The translations under genes and the position numbers were made by a program. The notes under the pieces are model-generated. The model saw nothing but the letters and a program-made list of their open reading frames with translations, did not search any database and was not told the origin of the DNA. A DNA stretch of 64,000 nucleotides from Limnohabitans sp. 63ED37-2 (GTDB taxonomy: Bacteria > Pseudomonadota > Gammaproteobacteria > Burkholderiales > Burkholderiaceae_C): contig NZ_CP011774.1 of the NCBI RefSeq assembly GCF_001412535.1, positions 3,033,501 through 3,097,500 on the forward strand, in the 5' to 3' direction. Shown in pieces: positions 33,758 through 42,104 of the stretch (its first letter is position 1; the number at the start of each line of letters is the position of its first letter).

Positions 33758-35072
33758 GTCCAGCCCCCATCCAGTTACCCGACTTGGCTACACGCGAGTC
33801 CACACCCGTGAATGCAGCATGTCCTGGCATGCTCAATGGCGCGAGGCCCTTCTTGCCAAAATTGACCATGCCCGCAAAACCATAGACCGAGAAGCCTGGC
33901 TGGATTTCGTAACCAACACCCACCGTGTTGAGCAGCATGGTGTTGGATTGGCCGCGCTCAACGGGGTTTTTGGTGCTGGCTTTGCCCAGATAAACCATAC
34001 CTGTATTGACATTCCACTTTGGGGCAAAACGGTAAACCGCACCTAAACTGATGTCTGTGGAGCTAGCGCTGTAGGCCTTGTTGGCTACGGCATCTACACC
34101 GTCTACGTTGAACATGTCGTTCCACAGCGCATTTGGCGCTACATAGCCTGTTACGACGGCTTTGGTACCACTCCAACGGTTATGCCGAATACCACCATAC
34201 AAGTCAGTTTTTGCATTGAACTGATATCGCGCCATCATCATCAGGATTGATTGCTTGTTGCCATCAACCAGCAAAGGTCGCTGATCCTGACCTACAAAAG
34301 GTGTTTGTGTAGTTGCTGCCACAAAGGGGGCATGTCCCCATGCCAGTGCTTGGCCGTTGGTCCCGGTTTGAGCGATAGCATCGATCATCAACGGACCTTT
34401 GACATACTTCGCATAAAGCTCAAAAAATTCAGGTTTACGCACTTTGTAATTGGCATCCCCTGCGTCATAGGTCAATTCCACATGGAAATCTCCATTGGCA
34501 ACATCCATCAAGGGCAAGCCGACACGGACGGCACGCTGCAATAACCCATAACCTGCACCGCTAGAGGCCCAAGAATCCGCGATGCCTACGTTTGTTCCGT
34601 AGGGATAGTCAGCCACACTCCAACTGCGTGTTGGAAATGCACCCACCTGGACGCTTCCGTAATCTTCGTGTGAAAGTGTGGCATTTTTTTCATACCAAAT
34701 TCCCGGAATGTCCTCCTTGCCGTCACGCCAGCGTTGACTGACCAACCCTTTAATTTTGAAGCCCCTACCCAAATCAAAATCTTTGGTCGCCAAGTACGGT
34801 TGAAACAAGGTCACGTCTCCATTCGACGTACCAAATTTCTTGCCATCCGCCAAAGCATCAGCCCAAGGACGATGGCGCGCCTCTCCTTGGTTGAACTGGC
34901 AATCAGAACATTGATTGCTGGCTCTGGACACCTCGGCTTTCGCAAAGCCCGTCAGGGTAAACGGCCCGAAATCGACGGCCATCGCACTGCTCGCAGTCAT
35001 GACCCCCAAAGTCAAAATTACTTTGTTGCTATTTTTTTGAATACGTTTGAAAGCACCTGTGTTGCGAGACAT
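33741..35072 (-). CDS. Outer-membrane carbohydrate porin (beta-barrel)
   Basis: A 443-residue outer-membrane protein with a signal peptide ending ASSAMA and the mature start VDFGPFTLTGFAKAEV. Many alternating amphipathic strands follow, and the C-terminal GAGLVYTF ends in the phenylalanine expected of a BamA substrate. It probably admits beta-glucan oligosaccharides, as maltoporin does for maltodextrins, but no LamB-specific motif was recognised. Two cysteines in NQCSDCQ near the N-terminus are unusual for a porin. ATG 35072 has AGGA 8 nt upstream. Further upstream the frame runs through the operator and is not used. Confidence 0.8.
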   Translation of the reverse strand: MSRNTGAFKRIQKNSNKVILTLGVMTASSAMAVDFGPFTLTGFAKAEVSRASNQCSDCQFNQGEARHRPWADALADGKKFGTSNGDVTLFQPYLATKDFDLGRGFKIKGLVSQRWRDGKEDIPGIWYEKNATLSHEDYGSVQVGAFPTRSWSVADYPYGTNVGIADSWASSGAGYGLLQRAVRVGLPLMDVANGDFHVELTYDAGDANYKVRKPEFFELYAKYVKGPLMIDAIAQTGTNGQALAWGHAPFVAATTQTPFVGQDQRPLLVDGNKQSILMMMARYQFNAKTDLYGGIRHNRWSGTKAVVTGYVAPNALWNDMFNVDGVDAVANKAYSASSTDISLGAVYRFAPKWNVNTGMVYLGKASTKNPVERGQSNTMLLNTVGVGYEIQPGFSVYGFAGMVNFGKKGLAPLSMPGHAAFTGVDSRVAKSGNWMGAGLVYTF

Positions 35073-35086
35073 GAAATTCATCCTTT

Positions 35087-35102
35087 TTGAAAGCGCTTTC
35101 AA
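35087..35102. promoter_or_regulatory. LacI-type operator 1 (porin-GH16-lacI unit)
   Basis: TTGAAAGCGCTTTCAA is a perfect 16-bp palindrome lying 15-30 nt upstream of the porin ATG. The core TGAAAGCGCTTTCA is identical at two other places in this locus only. The central CG step is characteristic of LacI/GalR binding sites. Confidence 0.85.
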
Positions 35103-35207
35103 TAGGTTATCGGCTCACCCCCTCAATGTCAACGCGTTTTCACATGGGTTTTCCCTAGGTGTGGCCACAATTGAATGGATTGATTTAATGGAAAACCCCT
35201 ACGCACA

Positions 35208-35223
35208 ATGAAAGCGCTTTCAT
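35208..35223. promoter_or_regulatory. LacI-type operator 2 (GH81-lipoprotein unit)
   Basis: ATGAAAGCGCTTTCAT is a perfect 16-bp palindrome 46 nt before the GH81 start. A weak sigma70-like pair, TTGATT at 35180 and CACAAT at 35204, would put the operator over the -10/start region, consistent with repression. The promoter part is tentative. Confidence 0.85.
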
Positions 35224-35268
35224 TAACATCAGGGTGAGAAAAATCACATCTACCAACCTCTGAGAAAC

Positions 35269-37551
35269 ATGACCCATTTGATTCGTTTTTTGACGTTCAC
35301 CTTGTCAGGCTTTATGTTTTCTGGCATTGCTTGGGCCCAATCAAGTTTGTCGGTTGGTGCTGGTCAAGTTTTATTGACCCCTCGCAGTGCCGACAACGCT
35401 CCGCCCCAAGCAATTGGTCTCGCAGACCGAATGAAGGGACAAGCAGTTGCCACCAACCAGTGGTATTCGGGTCTCATATTCAGCCGCCAGCCAGAAGTGC
35501 TATTTGCACAACCCTACAGCGTGCGAGCCGCGGCCACTGGTTTCGAAATGTCTTTGCCAACTCGTCAAGTCATTCCCACCGAACGAAGAGACACTGAAAT
35601 CCATTACCCGCATCGTTTACCTTTGGTCATCTCGCCAGTCACCTTCAATGCCACTCAAGGCAAATTGGCCAAAGCCAGCGACTGGTCTATTGACATCTCC
35701 ATGGGTACCCCGACAGACCGTTTTGACCTGACCGTAGCTCACGGCAGTCCTTATGTTTTTGGTCGCATCAGCCAAGGCCCTGTGGCTTTTCAAACGAGCA
35801 ATTCGTCGCATCGCACACACATTGGCAATGATGACCGCGTCCTCACACTTTCCAGCAACGGGCAAACCTTTGCCATTTTTGGCCCCAGTGGCGTGCGCTG
35901 GGAGCAGGCAGGGGCGAAATGGTTGGCCCATTTGCCACCAGGAAAGGGCTATTTTTCTGCGGCCGTCTTGCCCGACAACCGGCCTGAAACCCTGGCGCTG
36001 TTTACGCGTCACGCCTATGCTTTTGTAACGCAAACACAAGTCAAGTGGCAATTCGACCAGACCAACAGTACTGTCAAAACAGATTACGTGGTGACCACCG
36101 AGGTCATGGAGGGCAAAGAGTCCAAAACCCTGCAAGGCCTTTACCCACACCACTGGCATCAAAACCCCAGCGTAGCTGATCAACTGCTTGGCCAGTACGA
36201 GACCATCCGTGGCGCGATTCGTTTGTTGGCCAACAACCAATTCTCGACCCAATTGACATACCGTGGCTTTGTGCCCTTTTGGCCAGCCGTCAAACAGCAC
36301 CCCCGTTTAGGAGAGCTTGCTGACGTGATGAAGGCCGATGTGCGCAATGCCCGGCGCAACATGCTGCAAATCGGCAATGGCCCCTATTGGCAAGGCAAAG
36401 GCCTACAGCGCATCACCAAAGTCATGGACGTGGCAGAGCAGCAAGGCGACACTGAGGCCGCCAAGCGTCTGCAAAGCCTGATCAAAAGCCGCATTGAACA
36501 ATGGTTCTCAGGCAAAGACCGCAACACGTACTTTCACCTGGACAAGACATTGGGCACCGTGCTGGCCTACCCAGAAGAATATTTTGCGGTCGAACAAATG
36601 AACGACCACCATTTCCATTACGGATACTGGATCCGGACTATGGCCGACCTGGCACTGCGCGACCCCGACTGGGCATCCGATGCGCAATGGGGTGCCATGA
36701 CCAATTTGCTCATCCGTGACATTGCCACTGATGAGCGGGGCCGCGCCGACTTTCCTTTCCTCAGAACCTTCGATATTTATGAAGGCCACTCCTGGGCTTC
36801 AGGCGTCGGCTTGGGCGACCTAGGCAACAACCAAGAGTCGTCCTCTGAAGCGATCAATGCCTGGGCTGCACTGATCTTGTGGGCTGAGATTCGCGGTGAC
36901 AAAGCACTACGCGACCTGGGCATCTACCTCTACACGACCGAAATCGAAGCCATTCGCCACTACTGGTTTGATGTTCACAACCTGGTCTTCGCACCCGAAT
37001 ACAAGAACAAAGAAGTCAGCATGTTGTTTGGTGGTGCTTACAAGCACAACACTTGGTGGACCGACGAACCACGGCAGATCAAAGGCATCAACCTGTTGCC
37101 CATCTCCACCTCATCCACCTACTTGGGTTTGGACCCTGAACACACACGCCGCAGTCTGGCCACCTTGCCAGAAGACACTCGGATTTACGAGTCACGCGGC
37201 AAACGCGCCAATCCTACTGACATGTGGCAAGACCTGTTTGCCAAATACATGGGCCTGACCGATCCGTCTGCTGGTCTCAAGATGTGGGACCGCTGGGGCG
37301 CCGTTGAACTGGGAGACACACGCACACACGCGCTGCACTTCTTGATGAGTCTGGAAAACATGGGGCCGCCTGATTTCAGCGTGACCGCCGACCATGCGCT
37401 TCATGCGGTCTTCAAGCGTAAAGATGGACAAAGAACTTACCTGGCTTTCAACGCTGGCATCAAACAGCGCACAGTGAAATTCAGCGACGGTCAGGTGCTT
37501 GAAGTTCCAGCTGGTCGCTTAGCACAAACCACTCGTCAAGTAATTCCATAA
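35269..37551 (+). CDS. GH81 endo-beta-1,3-glucanase
   Basis: A 760-residue glycoside hydrolase family 81 enzyme. A signal peptide ends at AWA (residue 23). Family motifs are NDHHFHYGYW at 444-453, HSWASG at 506-511 and NNQESSSEAINAW, in which E522 and E526 are the likely catalytic pair. GH81 enzymes cut internal beta-1,3-glucosyl bonds in laminarin, curdlan or fungal wall glucan by inversion. The protein is secreted at least to the periplasm. It is preceded by operator 2 and followed after 72 nt by the Ig-like lipoprotein gene. Base composition is less GC-rich than the flanking chromosome. Confidence 0.93.
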   Translation: MTHLIRFLTFTLSGFMFSGIAWAQSSLSVGAGQVLLTPRSADNAPPQAIGLADRMKGQAVATNQWYSGLIFSRQPEVLFAQPYSVRAAATGFEMSLPTRQVIPTERRDTEIHYPHRLPLVISPVTFNATQGKLAKASDWSIDISMGTPTDRFDLTVAHGSPYVFGRISQGPVAFQTSNSSHRTHIGNDDRVLTLSSNGQTFAIFGPSGVRWEQAGAKWLAHLPPGKGYFSAAVLPDNRPETLALFTRHAYAFVTQTQVKWQFDQTNSTVKTDYVVTTEVMEGKESKTLQGLYPHHWHQNPSVADQLLGQYETIRGAIRLLANNQFSTQLTYRGFVPFWPAVKQHPRLGELADVMKADVRNARRNMLQIGNGPYWQGKGLQRITKVMDVAEQQGDTEAAKRLQSLIKSRIEQWFSGKDRNTYFHLDKTLGTVLAYPEEYFAVEQMNDHHFHYGYWIRTMADLALRDPDWASDAQWGAMTNLLIRDIATDERGRADFPFLRTFDIYEGHSWASGVGLGDLGNNQESSSEAINAWAALILWAEIRGDKALRDLGIYLYTTEIEAIRHYWFDVHNLVFAPEYKNKEVSMLFGGAYKHNTWWTDEPRQIKGINLLPISTSSTYLGLDPEHTRRSLATLPEDTRIYESRGKRANPTDMWQDLFAKYMGLTDPSAGLKMWDRWGAVELGDTRTHALHFLMSLENMGPPDFSVTADHALHAVFKRKDGQRTYLAFNAGIKQRTVKFSDGQVLEVPAGRLAQTTRQVIP

Positions 37552-37581
37552 AAGGTCCATTTTTAAACCCTTTTTGCCTGC

Positions 37582-37599
37582 GATGAAAGAAATTTCATC
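37582..37599. promoter_or_regulatory. Degenerate operator-like palindrome before the Ig-like lipoprotein gene
   Basis: GATGAAA (37582-37588) and TTTCATC (37593-37599) flank GAAA. The 14-bp core TGAAAGAAATTTCA matches 11 of 14 positions of the operators at 35209, 35088 and 44281 but lacks the central GCGC. It may be a weak secondary site or simply a hairpin. Confidence 0.4.
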
Positions 37600-37623
37600 A
37601 TTAACTTCCCTAAGGAGAACCCA

Positions 37624-38643
37624 GTGACTACTTTGAAATTCAAACTCTCGGCCTGCGCCATCTCAACAGCGGCTTTGCTAGCTGCATGCGGCGGTGGCGG
37701 TACAACCCCAGACACCACGGCTCCCACTCTAACGATTACAGATAATATTTCAGTTGCATCGCTGAACACTGCAGCTGACGTCACATTTACATTTACCTTC
37801 AATGAAGCAGTCACCGGATTTACCACGGAAGACATCGTGGTGACCGGTGGCACCAAAGGCACATTTAACATGGCCAGCAATGGTTTGTCGGGAAGTCTAA
37901 TTGTTAGCCCCACAGCCAATACCGCTGGCACGATCAACGTCAGTGTGGCCTCCTCAAAGTTCACCGATGCATCTGGCAACTTGAATACTGTTGCATCTAG
38001 CGCATCTCAAGACTACAACTTGGCACCTGTCGCTGCCGTGTCTTTCGCAAGTGGCTATACCGCCATCGACGCTTCAACCGTTGGTTATGCCTACCAAGGA
38101 CTCAGCACGGAGGGTGGGGCATTTAATTGGACGGTTGCAGATGGTGGTAGCTATGGCTGGGGAGGCGCTGATTTTTGGTGGTCAGGTGTTGCCCCCACAG
38201 ATGCAACACCTAATTTCTACTGGGGTGGCAAAGGCAAATCTGATCAGGCCTATATGGAAAGCTGGGTGAATGCACCCGCCAATGGCACGGTGTCCTTGAG
38301 TGGTCAGACCAAACTTCGCATTGCTGTCTGGGGCAATGATGAATTGGTTGGATCTGCGCGATTTACACCTATCGTTCAGTTGGCTCCAACAAACGGCTGC
38401 TACCCACGCGCTGAAGCTTCACCTTTGACTCCAACAAGTTCAGGTGCTCAGGTTTACAACATACCTTTAAACGAATTCACAATAACTGAAAATTGCGGCA
38501 TTGAGATGACAACCACAGCATTTTTTGCAAATCCTGTGGGTTCTATTCGAGTACGCATTTACAAAGCCAACTACTACAACCCCGATAACAATTACGGTTC
38601 ACCAAACGGGATTAACTTAGGGCCAATTTCCTTCCAACCTTAA
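37624..38643 (+). CDS. Lipoprotein with Ig-like domain and unassigned aromatic-rich C-terminal domain
   Basis: A 339-residue predicted lipoprotein: lipobox LLAAC with the cysteine at residue 22, then a Gly/Thr linker. An Ig-like domain at ~32-133 (SVASLNTAADVTFTFTFN, then GFTTEDIVVTGGT) is followed by a C-terminal domain at ~134-339 that I do not recognise. The latter is beta-rich with a striking Trp/Tyr/Gly cluster at 167-214 (FNW, YGWGG, FWWSG, FYWGGKG) and two cysteines (259, 291). The start is GTG with a strong AAGGAG. Its place directly after GH81 under the same operator suggests a surface glucan-binding protein. Binding is inferred, not shown by homology. Confidence 0.8.
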   Translation: MTTLKFKLSACAISTAALLAACGGGGTTPDTTAPTLTITDNISVASLNTAADVTFTFTFNEAVTGFTTEDIVVTGGTKGTFNMASNGLSGSLIVSPTANTAGTINVSVASSKFTDASGNLNTVASSASQDYNLAPVAAVSFASGYTAIDASTVGYAYQGLSTEGGAFNWTVADGGSYGWGGADFWWSGVAPTDATPNFYWGGKGKSDQAYMESWVNAPANGTVSLSGQTKLRIAVWGNDELVGSARFTPIVQLAPTNGCYPRAEASPLTPTSSGAQVYNIPLNEFTITENCGIEMTTTAFFANPVGSIRVRIYKANYYNPDNNYGSPNGINLGPISFQP

Positions 38644-38651
38644 TAGAAAGC

Positions 38652-38690
38652 TGCTGCAGTTGTCAAAGTCTTCACTTGACAACTGCAGCA
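38652..38690. terminator. Strong hairpin between convergent units (probable bidirectional terminator)
   Basis: A perfect 15-bp inverted repeat (38652-38666 with 38676-38690, TGCTGCAGTTGTCAA / TTGACAACTGCAGCA) with a 9-nt loop stands 8 nt after the lipoprotein stop. On the minus strand, coming from the ABC ATPase gene, it is followed by GCTTTCTATT. There is no clear T run on the plus strand. Confidence 0.6.
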
Positions 38691-38832
38691 CCACTGCTAG
38701 GTGGCCAAAAAAAATTGCCCCATGATGGTCTGTTTCCTAGTCAAGTCGAGGTAAATTACTTCAGGCCAACAAGACATTTATTTCATGCTTTGGCGCCCAA
38801 GTCGGATGAACAATCTGGAATTTCCCAATTCC

Positions 38833-39921
38833 TCAGTTCAGAGCAACCCTATTGGCTTGACCATCAAACAAAATAAACTGGTCTTGTTCGAGTTTCAATT
38901 CGATAGGGTCACCAATACGAAATCCCATTTGCTGTTGGCCAAGCTTGACTGTGAGCAAGCCTGAATACCAAGGCAAGCGGACATAAACAATACAAGCATC
39001 GCCTAGCTGCTCTGTGAACTCGATCACCCCCTTGAAGCCGCCACTGTTCATTGGGAAAATGCGAAGGGCCTCAGGCCGAACACCGATCTGTCTACCTTTT
39101 CGAAGCCAGTCAAGCTTTATGCCCAGTTGCTCACATGCAAAACTGGTGTGCTCATCAAACACCATACGCTGGTTTTCTTTGTCCACGCTATAGGGCAACA
39201 AATTGATCTTGGGGGAACCCAGAAACTGCGCCACAAATGTATTAACTGGTGCACGGTACAAATCCATCGGCGCCCCCACCTGCTCAATCCTGCCTTGATT
39301 GAACACCGCAATCCGATTACCCAGCGTCATGGCCTCCGTCTGATCGTGGGTGACGTAGATCATGGTGGTTTTAAGGTCGGCGTGCAGCTTGGCCAGCTCG
39401 ATGCGCATTTGCACGCGCAGCGATGCGTCCAGGTTGGACAAGGGTTCGTCAAACAAGAACACTTTGGGACGGCGCACAATGGCCCGACCAATGGCCACCC
39501 TTTGCCTCTGGCCACCAGACAACTGCTTCGGATAACGCTGAAGCAAAGGTGTCAGCTGCAGCCGTTCGGCCGTTTCGTTCACCAGCTTGGCGGTGTCCGC
39601 TTTGGACGTGCCTGACATGCGCAAGCCAAAGCCCATGTTCTCTGACACGGTCATGTGCGGATACAAGGCATAGCTTTGGAAGACCATGGCGGCACCACGC
39701 TCCGAGGGGCCTTTGGCGCTGACGTTCTCGCCGCCAATCCAAATATCGCCTTGGGTCATCGTTTCCAGGCCCGCAATCATGCGCAACATCGTCGATTTAC
39801 CGCACCCCGATGGGCCGACAAAGACCATGAATTCCCCGTCCTGCACTTGCAGGTCCAGGCTGGGAATGACCACCGTGTCACCAAAGTGTTTGGTGACGCC
39901 TTTGAGTTCGATGGCTGCCAC
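38833..39921 (-). CDS. Sugar ABC transporter ATP-binding protein (MsmK/UgpC type)
   Basis: A 362-residue CUT1-family ATPase. Walker A GPSGCGKST, signature LSGGQRQRVAIGRAI, Walker B VFLFDEPLSNLDA and the switch histidine in YVTHDQTEA are all present, followed by a C-terminal OB/TOBE regulatory domain. It energises the two permeases of the same operon. It begins 1 nt after the stop of the GH1 gene. Confidence 0.92.
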   Translation of the reverse strand: MAAIELKGVTKHFGDTVVIPSLDLQVQDGEFMVFVGPSGCGKSTMLRMIAGLETMTQGDIWIGGENVSAKGPSERGAAMVFQSYALYPHMTVSENMGFGLRMSGTSKADTAKLVNETAERLQLTPLLQRYPKQLSGGQRQRVAIGRAIVRRPKVFLFDEPLSNLDASLRVQMRIELAKLHADLKTTMIYVTHDQTEAMTLGNRIAVFNQGRIEQVGAPMDLYRAPVNTFVAQFLGSPKINLLPYSVDKENQRMVFDEHTSFACEQLGIKLDWLRKGRQIGVRPEALRIFPMNSGGFKGVIEFTEQLGDACIVYVRLPWYSGLLTVKLGQQQMGFRIGDPIELKLEQDQFILFDGQANRVALN

Positions 39922-39922
39922 T

Positions 39923-41248
39923 TTATTTCTCGCTCAAAAATTGTTGGTACCAGAGGGCACTGTTTTTCAGGGTGCGCTGTTGGGTTTCAAAATTAACATG
40001 CACCAACCCGAACCGCTTGGCGTAACCACTGGCCCATTCGAAGTTGTCCATCAGGCTCCATGCAAAATAACCACCCACAGGCACCCCTTGTTGGTGTGCA
40101 GCATGGGTGGCAGCAATGTGGTCGCGCACATAGTCCAGGCGCTGGGTGTCGTTGATCACGCCGTCTTTGTATTCGTCTTTGAAGGCCGCACCGTTTTCAG
40201 TGACCAGGAGCAACTTCGGCTGGTAATCCTGGTGCAGCCTGCACAGTAGTTCGGTCAGGCCTTGTGGATAGACCTCCCAACCCATGTCGGTGACCTGGTT
40301 ACCGGTCGAAGCCACATCCCATGGATTACCGCTGGATGAAAAATTGCGCGTGTAGTAGTTCACGCCCAAAAAGTCGAGTGGCTGCGCGATGGTGGCCATA
40401 TCACCAGACTTCACCTGAGGTGCGTCTTCGGCCAGGTGCGAAATGACGTCCTGCGGGTAACTGCCCCGGTAAAGCGCGTCCATGTACAACCGAAGTATCA
40501 GGCCATCATCGAGCTTGGCCTTGGCCAGGTCTTCGGGGCTTTGGCTGGCGGGGTAAATGGGTGACAAGTTCAACACAATGCCCATGGGCGTGGTCAAGCC
40601 CAAACCCCGCATGGCTTGACAGGCCATGCCATGACTGAGCAGCAAATGGTGAACTGCTTGCATGGCTTGCGACCTGGACTGGATACCGGGCGCAAAGATC
40701 CCTTGCTCATAACCCAAAATAGCGATCACCCATGGCTCGTTGTGGGTGCAGATGCTGGCCAGGCGCGAGCCAAATCGGCGGGCCACTTCGGTAGCGTATC
40801 GTGTGAAGTGCGCGCAGGTTTCCCGGTTGGCCCAGCCCCCTTGGTCTTGCAAAGCTTGGGGCAAATCCCAGTGATTCAAGGTCAAGTGCAGGGCGATGCC
40901 ACGTGCACTCAAAGCGTCGATCAGTCGGTCGTAAAAAGCAAAACCCGCCTCATTCCATGCGCCTTGGCCATCAGGCTGCACACGCGGCCAAGACATGGAA
41001 AACCGGTAAGCGTTGACGCCCAGATCGGCAATCAGCTGAACGTCTTCAGGCCAGCGCTGGTAATGCTCACACGCGACATGGCCGTTGCTGCCGTCAGCAA
41101 TTTTGCCCTTGACTTCGCAAAATGTGTCCCAGACCGACGGGCCTTTGCCGTCGGCAAGGTGTGCGCCTTCAATCTGAAAAGACGAGGTGGCAACCCCCCA
41201 AATGAAATCATCCGGGAAGTGCTGTCGAGATGGTGTTGGATAAGTCAT
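39923..41248 (-). CDS. GH1 beta-glucosidase
   Basis: A 441-residue glycoside hydrolase family 1 enzyme without signal peptide, hence cytoplasmic. The acid/base is E171 in THNEPWV and the nucleophile E351 in VTENGAAF; the N-terminal FIWGVATSSFQIEGA is the family signature. It would release glucose from imported laminari-oligosaccharides. ATG 41248 is chosen. It is the fourth of five genes in the ABC-importer operon. Confidence 0.94.
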   Translation of the reverse strand: MTYPTPSRQHFPDDFIWGVATSSFQIEGAHLADGKGPSVWDTFCEVKGKIADGSNGHVACEHYQRWPEDVQLIADLGVNAYRFSMSWPRVQPDGQGAWNEAGFAFYDRLIDALSARGIALHLTLNHWDLPQALQDQGGWANRETCAHFTRYATEVARRFGSRLASICTHNEPWVIAILGYEQGIFAPGIQSRSQAMQAVHHLLLSHGMACQAMRGLGLTTPMGIVLNLSPIYPASQSPEDLAKAKLDDGLILRLYMDALYRGSYPQDVISHLAEDAPQVKSGDMATIAQPLDFLGVNYYTRNFSSSGNPWDVASTGNQVTDMGWEVYPQGLTELLCRLHQDYQPKLLLVTENGAAFKDEYKDGVINDTQRLDYVRDHIAATHAAHQQGVPVGGYFAWSLMDNFEWASGYAKRFGLVHVNFETQQRTLKNSALWYQQFLSEK

Positions 41249-41261
41249 TTTTATAAAAGTT

Positions 41262-42104
41262 TCAGCCCCGCACAGCACCCGCTGTCAGGCCTTCGATCAA
41301 TCGACGTGATGAAAAAATAAAAATGATGAGCAAGGGAATCACGGCAATGGCCGATCCCGCCATCAGGGCGCCCCACTCGGTGTCCACCGGGCTTTGCACA
41401 CTTCGCAGGGCGAGGGGGAAGGTGTACATCTCGGGTGAGCGCATGACCACCAAAGGGCCAATGAAGTTGTTCCAAGAGGCAATGAAAGCGATCAGCCCCA
41501 GCGTGCCAAACGCTGGCCCCAACAAGGGCACGACCACACTCCAATAAATTCGGAATTCGCCGCAGTTGTCCATCCGAGCGGCTTCTATTAACTCTTTGGG
41601 AATGGCCGAAGTGATGTACTGGCGCATCAGAAAAATGCCCATGGCTGGCGCTGCACCGGGCAGGTACAAGGCGCGCGGCTGGTCAATCCAGTTGAGCGCG
41701 TCCATGATGAGGAACGTGGGGATCATGCCCAGAAAAGAGGGCACCAGCATGGTGCCCATGACCAAGGCAAACAGTGCTTTTTTGTAGCGGAACTCATAAA
41801 CAGCAAATGCAAAGCCGGCCATGGAGCAGAACAACAGCGTCAACCCCGTGCTCATCAAGCCCACATACAAAGACCACCCCAGGTTTTTCCAGAAGGGAAT
41901 TTTGCCCATCAGGATCTGCATGTTCTCCAGAAAGTGGTCTCCGAAAAACAGCGGCGGCGGAACGCTGAAAATTTCAGTACGTGGTTGCGTCGCAAACACG
42001 AACATGAAATAGAACGGCCCCAGCATCAAGAGGGCACCGGTGACAATGAACAACCAACCGAGCGGGCCTAAGCTCGATTTGTGGTCGCTGGTGGGCGCGC
42101 TCAT
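41262..42104 (-). CDS. Sugar ABC transporter permease (MalG type)
   Basis: A 280-residue inner-membrane permease with six helices and the EAA loop ELIEAARMDNCGEFRIYWSV. Its ATG at 42104 overlaps the stop of the upstream permease by 4 nt (ATGA). It pairs with the MalF-type subunit to form the CUT1 channel. Confidence 0.92.
   Translation of the reverse strand: MSAPTSDHKSSLGPLGWLFIVTGALLMLGPFYFMFVFATQPRTEIFSVPPPLFFGDHFLENMQILMGKIPFWKNLGWSLYVGLMSTGLTLLFCSMAGFAFAVYEFRYKKALFALVMGTMLVPSFLGMIPTFLIMDALNWIDQPRALYLPGAAPAMGIFLMRQYITSAIPKELIEAARMDNCGEFRIYWSVVVPLLGPAFGTLGLIAFIASWNNFIGPLVVMRSPEMYTFPLALRSVQSPVDTEWGALMAGSAIAVIPLLIIFIFSSRRLIEGLTAGAVRG

Noticed and set aside
35146..35198. 9-bp inverted repeat GGGTTTTCC / GGAAAACCC in the porin-GH81 gap
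   Set aside because: The arms are 35 bp apart and the position fits no known site type; probably chance in a short region, though it lies between two operators.
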